Assembly (NCBI GenBank): GCA_903824785.1
Contig: CAIJYD010000078.1
Span: 287,365 to 351,364 of the forward strand
Direction of reading: 5' to 3'
Length of the DNA stretch: 64,000 nt
Origin: an uncultured Bacteroidota bacterium
GTDB lineage: Bacteria > Bacteroidota > Bacteroidia > Bacteroidales > VadinHA17
Shown: in pieces, positions 32,026 through 39,582 of the stretch
Numbering within the stretch: the first letter of the stretch is position 1
Layout of the letters: each line of letters opens with the position of its first letter
Position numbers and translations under genes: made by a program
The notes under the pieces: model-generated
The model's input: only the letters and a program-made list of their open reading frames with translations
Told to the model about the DNA's origin: nothing
Databases searched by the model: none

Positions 32026-32934
32026 ATGGCACTTTTTGAAGCAAAGAATGTCACAAAACAATACGGTAGCAAGTTAGCGCTCGATAATGTCAGCATCTCT
32101 GTACCGGAACAATGCATCTACGGACTGCTCGGTCCTAATGGTGCAGGCAAAACCACTCTCATCAGGATCATCAACCAGATAACAGGGCCCGATTCCGGTG
32201 AGTTATTACTTAATGGAAATAAGCTGATGCCTGATGATGTTCAGTATATCGGCTACCTTCCTGAAGAAAGAGGATTATATAAAAAAATGAAAGTCGGCGA
32301 ACAAGCATTGTATTTTGCCCAACTGAAAGGCCTTTCCAAAGCGGAAGCAATGAAAAGATTGAAATACTGGTTTAAGAAGCTTGACATACTCGACTGGTGG
32401 GGAAAAAAGGTTGAAGAATTATCCAAGGGGATGCAGCAGAAAGTTCAGTTTATTATTACTGTGCTTCACGAGCCAAAACTTATTATTTTCGATGAGCCTT
32501 TCACCGGATTTGATCCTCTGAATACCAACATTATCAAAAAAGAGATACTTTTCCTCAGGGAACGTGGTGCAACAATTATTTTTTCGACACATAACATGGA
32601 ATCCGTTGAGGAACTTTGCGATAATATCACTCTGATTGATAACGCAAAAACCCTGCTTGAAGGAAGTGTCCATGAGATAAGAAGTAAATGGGCTGCCAAT
32701 GAATATGATCTTGTTTTTGATGGTGATGTAAATATTGAGGGAAACGGTCACTACAATATTCTTAAGCAGCATGTTGAAAATAATAAAAGTATTATCCGTC
32801 TGAAAACCACCAGCGATATCAATACCAATGATATCCTTCAGACAGTAATGCGTTCTGGTAGCATAACCTCATTTAACCCTGCTCTTCCTTCAATGAATGA
32901 GATCTTTATAAGGGTAGTTGAAAATCGTAATTAA
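32026..32934 (+). CDS. ABC transporter ATP-binding protein
   Basis: 302 residues. Walker A GPNGAGKTT (about residues 38-46), signature ELSKGMQQK, Walker B LIIFDEPF and the switch His in STHNM are all intact. The C-terminal ~80 residues form the extension common in NatA-type exporter ATPases. With the permease 31 bases downstream it makes an ABC-2 exporter, comparable to NatAB; substrate unknown. Confidence 0.92.
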   Translation: MALFEAKNVTKQYGSKLALDNVSISVPEQCIYGLLGPNGAGKTTLIRIINQITGPDSGELLLNGNKLMPDDVQYIGYLPEERGLYKKMKVGEQALYFAQLKGLSKAEAMKRLKYWFKKLDILDWWGKKVEELSKGMQQKVQFIITVLHEPKLIIFDEPFTGFDPLNTNIIKKEILFLRERGATIIFSTHNMESVEELCDNITLIDNAKTLLEGSVHEIRSKWAANEYDLVFDGDVNIEGNGHYNILKQHVENNKSIIRLKTTSDINTNDILQTVMRSGSITSFNPALPSMNEIFIRVVENRN

Positions 32935-32965
32935 AACCAGACATTAACATCGAAAAAATCATATT

Positions 32966-34327
32966 ATGAACAAGATATCCGTTATTATTAAAAGAGAATA
33001 TATCACCAGAGTAAGGAAAAAATCATTCATTATTATGACAATCCTTGCTCCTATTCTCATGGCAGCAATTGTAATTCTGCCTACTGTTATTATGATGAAT
33101 GAGGATGGCGGTGACTTAAAAAAAATTGCAGTTATTGAAGATAACTCCGATCTCTTTAAAGGAACTATCAAAAACACGAAAGAGGCGGAATTCATTTACC
33201 TCGAAAACGTAAAAGTAGAAGAGCTGAAAAAATCATTTGCAACGGCAGGATATTATGGAATTCTCTATATTTCTCCTGAAATTGTCAACACTCCGAATGC
33301 AATACAACTCATTTCAAAGCAGCAACCTCCGATTGGTCTGCTCCAGCATATTGAAAATTCACTCAAAAAGGAGATTGAGAAACAAAAGTTGCTGACTTTC
33401 AAGATTAGCAATCTTGATGAAATAATGAAAACCATTGAGACCAACGTATCGGTTCAGACAATTAAAATTGATGATTCGGGTGAAGTGAAAGAGACAAGCA
33501 CCGGAATAGCTATGGCTCTGGCATATATACTTGGCTTCCTGATGTATATGCTGGTCTTCATTTTCGGTTCGCAGGTTATGAGAGGGGTTATTGAAGAAAA
33601 AACCAGCAGGGTTGTTGAGGTTATAATCTCTTCCGTAAAACCCGTGCAGCTGATGATGGGGAAAATTGTCGGAATAGCTCTTGTCGGCCTCACCCAGTTC
33701 CTCATCTGGATATTCCTTACTATGTCAATTGTAACTGTATTAAAGACCACAATACTCCAGAAAACTGGCATTACTGAAATCTCACAATCCATTCCTCAGA
33801 ATGTTATGGGAGCTGATCAGAAAACAGATGCAGCCGTTCAGACTGCAACAGTATCGCCTGAACTTGCAGAATTCTCCAAATTATTCGACAGCGCAATGAA
33901 TCAACCCTGGGGGTTAATCATATTATCATTCATATTCTATTTCATTACCGGATATCTTCTTTATGCCTCAGTGTTCGCAGCCATCGGATCGGCTGTTGAT
34001 AATGAAACTGAAACACAGCAATTTATGCTGCCTGTAACAATTCCAATCATAGTGGGGCTCATGGTGGCTATGGGAACTATGCAAAACCCTGAGAGCTCAC
34101 TCTCATTCTGGTGCTCACTCATCCCGCTTACATCGCCGATCGTTATGATGGCACGTATTCCATTTGGAGTTCCATACTGGGAGATTGCCGTTTCAATGGC
34201 TCTGATGCTGGTTACATTTATTGGATTTGTATGGATGGCTGCAAAAATATACCGTACTGGTATCCTTATGTATGGAAAGAAAACATCATGGAAGGAGATG
34301 TGGAAGTGGCTGAGATATAGTGGATAA
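32966..34327 (+). CDS. ABC-2 type exporter permease (NatB-like)
   Basis: 453 residues. One N-terminal membrane helix (~residues 20-42), an extracytoplasmic domain of ~130 residues, then about five or six helices, the layout of COG1668/NatB permeases. The motif GVIEEKTSRVVEVIISSVKP follows the second helix and is typical. Partner of the ATPase upstream; the response regulator gene starts 18 bases later. Confidence 0.88.
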   Translation: MNKISVIIKREYITRVRKKSFIIMTILAPILMAAIVILPTVIMMNEDGGDLKKIAVIEDNSDLFKGTIKNTKEAEFIYLENVKVEELKKSFATAGYYGILYISPEIVNTPNAIQLISKQQPPIGLLQHIENSLKKEIEKQKLLTFKISNLDEIMKTIETNVSVQTIKIDDSGEVKETSTGIAMALAYILGFLMYMLVFIFGSQVMRGVIEEKTSRVVEVIISSVKPVQLMMGKIVGIALVGLTQFLIWIFLTMSIVTVLKTTILQKTGITEISQSIPQNVMGADQKTDAAVQTATVSPELAEFSKLFDSAMNQPWGLIILSFIFYFITGYLLYASVFAAIGSAVDNETETQQFMLPVTIPIIVGLMVAMGTMQNPESSLSFWCSLIPLTSPIVMMARIPFGVPYWEIAVSMALMLVTFIGFVWMAAKIYRTGILMYGKKTSWKEMWKWLRYSG

Positions 34328-34345
34328 GTCCCGAATTAAAAGAAA

Positions 34346-35521
34346 ATGTCGAAAATACTGGTAATTGACGATGAAAGAGCCATCCGGAACACGTTGAAGG
34401 AGGTTCTGGAATATGAGAAACATGAGGTTGATCTGGCTGAAGACGGGCCGACAGGTATTGAAATGTTTTCAGCAAATTCATACGATATTGTGCTTTGCGA
34501 TATCAAAATGGCCAAGATGGATGGCATTGAGGTACTTGGAAAAATAACTGAATTATCCTCCGAAATTCCTGTCGTAATGATTTCCGGTCATGGAAATATC
34601 GACACCGCCGTGGAAGCTATTAAAAAAGGAGCATACGATTTTCTCGAAAAACCACTTGACCTTAACCGGCTTCTTATTACCATCCGCAATGCAATGGATA
34701 AGTCGACGCTTATCACGCAGACCCAGGTTCTGAAAAGCAAAGTCAGCAAGATGTACGAGATTGTCGGTACGTCGGAACCTATTGAGCAGGTTAAAAGTAT
34801 GATAGAAAGGGTTGCTCCCACCGAGGCACGGGTTCTCATTACCGGATCAAACGGAACAGGCAAGGAGCTCGTTGCTCACCAGATACATGAAAAAAGCAAC
34901 AGGTCGAAGGGCCCGTTTGTGGAAGTAAATTGTGCAGCTATTCCATCTGAATTAATTGAAAGTGAACTATTCGGACATGAAAAAGGCTCCTTTACATCAG
35001 CTATTAAACAGCGGATTGGCAAATTTGAACAGGCCAGCGGGGGAACTCTTTTTCTGGATGAGATAGGTGATATGAGCCTTTCCGCCCAGGCAAAGGTATT
35101 AAGAGCCCTTCAGGAGAATAAGATAACCAGAGTTGGCTCTGACAAGGATATTCATGTTAATGTAAGGGTAATCACAGCAACCAATAAAAATATCCGAAAG
35201 GAGATAGAAAGTAATGGCTTCCGTGAGGATCTTTATCACAGGCTAAGTGTTATTCTCATTCACGTTCCTTCTCTCAATGAAAGGGAAGAGGATATCCCGC
35301 TTCTTGCCGAACATTTTAACACCCTGATCTGCAATGAATACGGAATGAGCAAGAAGATAATTAATGAGGATGCAATAACAGAACTCAGGAAAATACAATG
35401 GACAGGGAATATCAGAGAGTTCAGAAATGTTCTTGAAAGACTAATAATACTTTGTCCGAATGAAATAACCGGAAATGATGTCCTTGCTTATGCCTTGCCG
35501 GTTTCCGGAACTAATGTTTAA
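34346..35521 (+). CDS. NtrC-like response regulator without DNA-binding domain
   Basis: 391 residues. Receiver domain (acidic pocket DDE, phosphoacceptor Asp52 in LCDIKM, Lys102 in EKP), then an AAA+ sigma-54-interaction domain with Walker A GSNGTGKE (167-174), the sigma-54 contact loop GSFTSA (214-219, where NtrC has GAFTGA) and Walker B GTLFLDEIGD. The protein ends about 30 residues after the AAA+ lid, so the Fis-type helix-turn-helix found in NtrC relatives is missing. The downstream DNA shows no continuation in another frame. It probably shares a transcript with the ABC exporter. No histidine kinase gene is adjacent. Confidence 0.9.
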   Translation: MSKILVIDDERAIRNTLKEVLEYEKHEVDLAEDGPTGIEMFSANSYDIVLCDIKMAKMDGIEVLGKITELSSEIPVVMISGHGNIDTAVEAIKKGAYDFLEKPLDLNRLLITIRNAMDKSTLITQTQVLKSKVSKMYEIVGTSEPIEQVKSMIERVAPTEARVLITGSNGTGKELVAHQIHEKSNRSKGPFVEVNCAAIPSELIESELFGHEKGSFTSAIKQRIGKFEQASGGTLFLDEIGDMSLSAQAKVLRALQENKITRVGSDKDIHVNVRVITATNKNIRKEIESNGFREDLYHRLSVILIHVPSLNEREEDIPLLAEHFNTLICNEYGMSKKIINEDAITELRKIQWTGNIREFRNVLERLIILCPNEITGNDVLAYALPVSGTNV

Positions 35522-35613
35522 CCTCCGTGAACACAATGCAGCTCCAAATTTGAATTATTTCTCAGCATTCTTTGTGCAAACCTTTTGCCCCATCACGGTT
35601 AAAAAAATTGATT

Positions 35614-37059
35614 ATGCATCGGATAGAAAAAGATAGCCTTGGGCAGAAACAGATTCCTGCCGGTTCATTATATGGAATTCATTCTGTCAGGGCAAAAGAA
35701 AATTTCCCAGGGAACACTCAGTTTCCTGTTGAATGGTATAAAGCTGTCGGTTTAACAAAACTTGCCTGCTACAATACTTACCGGAAATTCCGTGACGCAG
35801 CCACAACAAAATTCGGAAAGAACCTTCCGGTAAAAGTTATCAGCGATGAAATACTGAACCAACTCGCTGCGTCGGCAGCAGAAGTTGCAGAAGGCACCCA
35901 TTTTGATCAGTTTATAATTCCGGCTGTACAAGGTGGTGCAGGTACCAGTATTAATATGAATATCAATGAGATCATTACTAATTCTGCCCTTCTGAAAACC
36001 GGACATGAGTGCGGGGAATACAGTTCTATTGACCCTCTGGAAGATGCAAATATTTATCAGTCAACAAACGATGTGATACCTACAGCTCTCACCGTTGCTG
36101 TTATGAAGCTTCTTAATTCTCTGGAAGAAAAGATTAACCTTGTACGCCATAAAGTTGAAGAACTGGAACGAAACAGCAGAGAGAAGCTCCGGCCGGGATA
36201 CACTCAGATGCAGGAGGCTGTGCCATCTTCATTCGGCATCCTCTTCAGTACGTATAATGAAGCTCTTTCGCGCGACTGGTGGCGCGTATCAAAATGCTCT
36301 GAAAGAATCAAGCAGGTGAATCTTGGCGGGGGTGCCATCGGAACCGGTTTATCATTGCCCCGCTTTTTCATAATGGAAGTAGTTCCTGAACTAAGGAATA
36401 TTACAGGTATGCCGCTGGCACACAGTGAAAATCTTTCAGATGCAACTTCCAACTGCGATAAATGGGTTGAGATCCATGCAACACTAAAGGCTCATGCCGT
36501 TAATCTTGAAAAGATGTCCGGGGATTTACGGCTTCTTTCTTCAGATATCACAGGTGAAAAAACAATTTCAATACCCGAACGTCAGATTGGAAGTTCAATA
36601 ATGCCGGGTAAGATTAACCCGGTAATTCCTGAATTTGTTATATCATCAGCCCATAAAATATATTCCAATGATGTCCTCATCAGCTCGCTCAGCGGACAGG
36701 GCACTCTTGAACTGAACCCTTATCTTCCGGTTATTGGTTGTGCAGTTATTGAGAGCATAAACATTCTGATTTCCTGCAATGAAACCTTGCTTGATAATCT
36801 TTTCTCAGGCCTTGTGATCAATGAAGATCACGGGTATAAAGCGCTTATTTACAGCCCATCGGTAGCGACATCCCTGTCCCCGTACATCGGTTATCATAAA
36901 GCAGCTGAAATTGCTAAGCTTATGAAAGAAAAGAAGATCGATATCTTCGGTGCCAATAGCTTATTGAAAGTCATTGCTGACACAAAACTCATAACCATTC
37001 TTCAACCGGGCAATCTGCTTAAACTTGGGTTTTCCCTGGATGATCTTATTGATTTTTGA
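35614..37059 (+). CDS. aspA: aspartase/fumarase superfamily lyase, probable aspartate ammonia-lyase
   Basis: 481 residues from the ATG at 35614; an earlier in-frame ATG at 35572 gives a leader unlike the family. RIEKDSLGQKQIPAGSLYGI, YQSTNDVIPTAL and the signature GSSIMPGKINPV (with the loop serines used as base) place it in the aspartase/fumarase superfamily. Aspartase would make fumarate and ammonium from aspartate. The loop is closer to AspA than to FumC, but substrate is not proven by sequence. In other bacteria a gene of this kind sits beside hydE/hydG/hydF. Confidence 0.85.
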   Translation: MHRIEKDSLGQKQIPAGSLYGIHSVRAKENFPGNTQFPVEWYKAVGLTKLACYNTYRKFRDAATTKFGKNLPVKVISDEILNQLAASAAEVAEGTHFDQFIIPAVQGGAGTSINMNINEIITNSALLKTGHECGEYSSIDPLEDANIYQSTNDVIPTALTVAVMKLLNSLEEKINLVRHKVEELERNSREKLRPGYTQMQEAVPSSFGILFSTYNEALSRDWWRVSKCSERIKQVNLGGGAIGTGLSLPRFFIMEVVPELRNITGMPLAHSENLSDATSNCDKWVEIHATLKAHAVNLEKMSGDLRLLSSDITGEKTISIPERQIGSSIMPGKINPVIPEFVISSAHKIYSNDVLISSLSGQGTLELNPYLPVIGCAVIESINILISCNETLLDNLFSGLVINEDHGYKALIYSPSVATSLSPYIGYHKAAEIAKLMKEKKIDIFGANSLLKVIADTKLITILQPGNLLKLGFSLDDLIDF

Positions 37060-37085
37060 TAATAGGCTTGAGAAGCTTATCTTTG
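37055..37085 (+). promoter_or_regulatory. promoter of the toxin-antitoxin pair
   Basis: TTTG (37055-37058, overlapping the aspA stop codon), a 19-base spacer and TATCTTTG (37078-37085). Exact match to the Bacteroidota consensus. Start of transcription would lie ~40 bases before the antitoxin ATG. Confidence 0.65.
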
Positions 37086-37128
37086 CAACAAAAGGTAAGT
37101 TTGTGTAATACAACAAATAAATCTGGGT

Positions 37129-37299
37129 ATGAAAACAAAAGCATCAAAAATTAAAGAAAAGAGCTGGACGCTGCCTGGCGAACCTATAACCATTAATAAA
37201 TTTAAAGAAGGTATTAAAGAAGCTGAAAAAGGTCCATTTATATCACTTAATGAATTGAAAAAAAGTGTTGAGGAATGGAAACAGAGCCAAAACCTGTAA
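37129..37299 (+). CDS. antitoxin of a RelE/ParE-type module
   Basis: 56 residues, ATG at 37129, TAA at 37297-37299. Polar, Lys/Glu-rich; the segment IKEAEKGPFISLNELKKSVE plus a Trp near the end is typical of small antitoxins that precede ParE/RelE toxins. Its last 25 bases overlap the toxin gene, a common coupling in such modules. Confidence 0.75.
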   Translation: MKTKASKIKEKSWTLPGEPITINKFKEGIKEAEKGPFISLNELKKSVEEWKQSQNL

Positions 37300-37559
37300 T
37301 ATATTCAACCCAGTTTAAAGAGGATATTATTGATGTTTACAGGTATAGCATAGAAACATTTGGTAAAATACATGCTGAAAGTTATCTGGAAAATATCTAC
37401 AAGTTGGTTGAAAGCCTGAATGCTATTTACAACATCTATCCGGAATGTCACCATTTACCTACAAAATCAAGAATGTATCGTTGGATTATTTTAGATTCGC
37501 ATCTTATCATATACCGCATAACAGCTACACAAATTCAGGTTTTACGTATTGTACATTAA
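37275..37559 (+). CDS. RelE/ParE-family toxin
   Basis: 94 residues. Fold recognised from YSTQFKEDIIDVYRYS, the central YPECHHLP, then MYRWIILDSHLIIYRI and the terminal VLRIVH, matching ParE-like toxins. Whether it cleaves mRNA (RelE type) or poisons gyrase (ParE type) cannot be told; the sequence looks closer to ParE. Overlaps the antitoxin by 25 bases. The module lies between aspA and hydF. Confidence 0.8.
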   Translation: METEPKPVIYSTQFKEDIIDVYRYSIETFGKIHAESYLENIYKLVESLNAIYNIYPECHHLPTKSRMYRWIILDSHLIIYRITATQIQVLRIVH

Positions 37560-37596
37560 CACAGGAGTATTTCTATGATTAAAGCTTCAAGGGGGG

Positions 37597-37758
37597 TTAA
37601 TCTTTAATTAATAATACCTGTTTTACAGCATAAAAGGCTGCCTTCATCAGATCAATCTGTCTAACGGGATTATTCTGCGGCCTTCTTGGTGAAAAGGAGT
37701 TAAAATGAATATCATATATTGAAGAAAAAAACTTATTCTGAACAAAATTTCTCCACAT
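37597..37758 (-). CDS. small hypothetical ORF or gene remnant
   Basis: 53 residues, ATG at 37756-37758 and stop at 37597-37599. Reads naturally near the end (VRQIDLMKAAFYAVKQVLL) but is not recognised. Its start lies one base from the hydF ATG on the other strand. May be the leftover of a gene that arrived with the neighbouring toxin-antitoxin pair, or chance. Confidence 0.25.
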   Translation of the reverse strand: MWRNFVQNKFFSSIYDIHFNSFSPRRPQNNPVRQIDLMKAAFYAVKQVLLIKD

Positions 37759-37759
37759 A

Positions 37760-38989
37760 ATGTCAAAAGGAAGAGAGTCGAAACCACATATCGGGATTTA
37801 CGGACGGCGTAATAATGGCAAAAGCAGCCTCATCAACTGTCTTGCCGGACAGGATGTTGCAATAGTATCAGACCATGCCGGCACCACTACCGACCCGGTA
37901 AAAAAATCATTCGAGATAACAGGCTTCGGCCCGGTTATACTTGTCGATACTGCAGGTATTGACGACTCAGGAGAACTTGGACAGAAAAGAGTTGACCGGA
38001 CTTTACGAACACTTGAAATTATCGACCTTGCCCTTCTTATCGTTACTAATAATTCATGGGGTGAATATGAAAATGATCTTTATGCAAAGTTCATAACCAA
38101 TGACCTGCCGTTTATTATAATACACAATAAATCAGACCTTGAAGAGCCAACTGCAGATTTCAGCAATCAGATATCTTCAGTTACCGGATCTTCACTGCTG
38201 GAGTTCTCCTCTTTAGATAAACGCAATTATGAGCAACTTATAACTCTTATCAGGAATACCATTCCCGAACATTCATATAAAACACCTGCTCTCCTTGGTG
38301 ATCTTATCAGTTATGGAGATATCGTTCTTCTAATTACTCCCATCGACGTTGAAGCTCCTGCCGGTCGGCTCATTCTTCCACAGGTGCAGGCTATAAGGGA
38401 TATTCTTGACAATGAAGCAGTTGCAATTGTTCTGAAAGAAAGGGAAGTTGACTCATTTCTGAAAAAGACTAAAATAAAACCGGCACTTGCCATTACCGAT
38501 TCTCAGGTTTTTGTAAAAGCCGACGCTTCGATTCCACATGATATCCCGCTTACAAGTTTCAGTATAATGCTTGCCCGTTTCAAAGGTGATTTTGAGAATT
38601 ATCTAAAGGGGACGCCAACGATATCTGAATTAAAAGATGGAGACAGGGTACTTCTTCTTGAATCGTGCACTCATCATGTATCGTGCGACGACATAGGCAG
38701 AACAAAGATACCACGGTGGATAAACAATTTTACCGGGAAAAAAATTGATTATGAAGTAGTTGCCGGCCATGATCCTCTGCCAAGGCCTATAGAGGATTAT
38801 TCGCTTGTGATTCAATGCGGAGGATGTATGATTACAAGAAAACAGATCCACAACAGGTTACGGATCGCTGTAAACGCAGGAGTGCCAGTTACCAACTATG
38901 GAATGGCTATTTCCTATGTCATGGGTATTTACAACCGGGCAATAGCCCCCTTTGTCAAAGGAAAAAGCAGCACGAATACTTACTTGTGA
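37760..38989 (+). CDS. hydF: [FeFe]-hydrogenase H-cluster maturation GTPase HydF
   Basis: 409 residues. Scaffold and carrier for the 2Fe subcluster of [FeFe]-hydrogenase. N-terminal GTPase domain with GRRNNGKSS (15-23), DTAG and NKSD; C-terminal iron-sulfur domain with CTH (303-305) and CGGC (353-356), the HydF cluster ligands. hydE, hydG and the hydrogenase are not in the window. If it was once an operon with aspA, the toxin-antitoxin pair now separates them; I see no convincing promoter directly upstream. Confidence 0.95.
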   Translation: MSKGRESKPHIGIYGRRNNGKSSLINCLAGQDVAIVSDHAGTTTDPVKKSFEITGFGPVILVDTAGIDDSGELGQKRVDRTLRTLEIIDLALLIVTNNSWGEYENDLYAKFITNDLPFIIIHNKSDLEEPTADFSNQISSVTGSSLLEFSSLDKRNYEQLITLIRNTIPEHSYKTPALLGDLISYGDIVLLITPIDVEAPAGRLILPQVQAIRDILDNEAVAIVLKEREVDSFLKKTKIKPALAITDSQVFVKADASIPHDIPLTSFSIMLARFKGDFENYLKGTPTISELKDGDRVLLLESCTHHVSCDDIGRTKIPRWINNFTGKKIDYEVVAGHDPLPRPIEDYSLVIQCGGCMITRKQIHNRLRIAVNAGVPVTNYGMAISYVMGIYNRAIAPFVKGKSSTNTYL

Positions 38990-39009
38990 TACCTGCTTAA
39001 TCTGACAAG

Positions 39010-39538
39010 TTACTTATCTCTTTCAACTATTACAGGATCGAGAAGAAGGCCGAACGGGATCATGCAATAATCATCACGCCAGATATTAGTCCTATCAGCC
39101 CCTTTTAACCTGCGGTCATACCAGGTCATAATCACGCTGGTTTTCCTGAAGTGTCTGAAGAACCTTCATGTATTTTGACTGCCTACGGGATGAAGTCTTC
39201 ATATTAATTCCTCCTTCAATATACTCACTTTCAAGGGGATGAACAACCAGGAACTCTGAAGCGTATTTACCTATAGTACTCAGATAACAAAGACGGGCAA
39301 CATAATCTTCAAGCAGCTTATTATATGACCAGTAAGGCTGCTGCGAGCTCATAGTCGGAGGAAATTCTCTTTTCCTGGTGCCCTTCATACTGTAAAGTTC
39401 CAGGTGAGGACAAAGATGGTGAACATCATATTATTGGCTGTACAATAATCGCCAATCTGTTTGCTGAAGCTCACCTCCATCTGCCTCGATATAGTCCGGA
39501 AATAATCCAGTCTGATTTTTTCGGATTGCAGTAAATTT
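39010..39538 (-). pseudogene. decayed glycosidase gene remnant
   Basis: Three minus-strand frames carry successive pieces of one protein. Reading down: LDYFRTISRQ...SKQIGDYCTAN (39538-39445), then a shift to HLCPHLELYSMKGTRKREFP and a run through PYWSYNKLLEDYVARL, YASEFLVVHPLESEYIEG (to ~39113), then another shift to YDRRLKGADRTNIWRDDY and a stop at 39010. The pattern 'cold G-D-wC, HL-lYSM-G-RKR--PP, L-DYvaRL, l-HPleS' is that of large glycoside hydrolases of the alpha-rhamnosidase kind; the exact family is uncertain. Frameshifts and missing ends show it is not functional. It fills most of a 593-base gap. Confidence 0.55.
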
Positions 39539-39582
39539 TGATGTCAGTAATAATCCTCAACCCTGCTTACTGTCTCAATAGA

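Noticed and set aside
35522..35613. Missing helix-turn-helix of the response regulator in another frame
   Set aside because: The three frames after the stop show no Fis-type helix-turn-helix residues.
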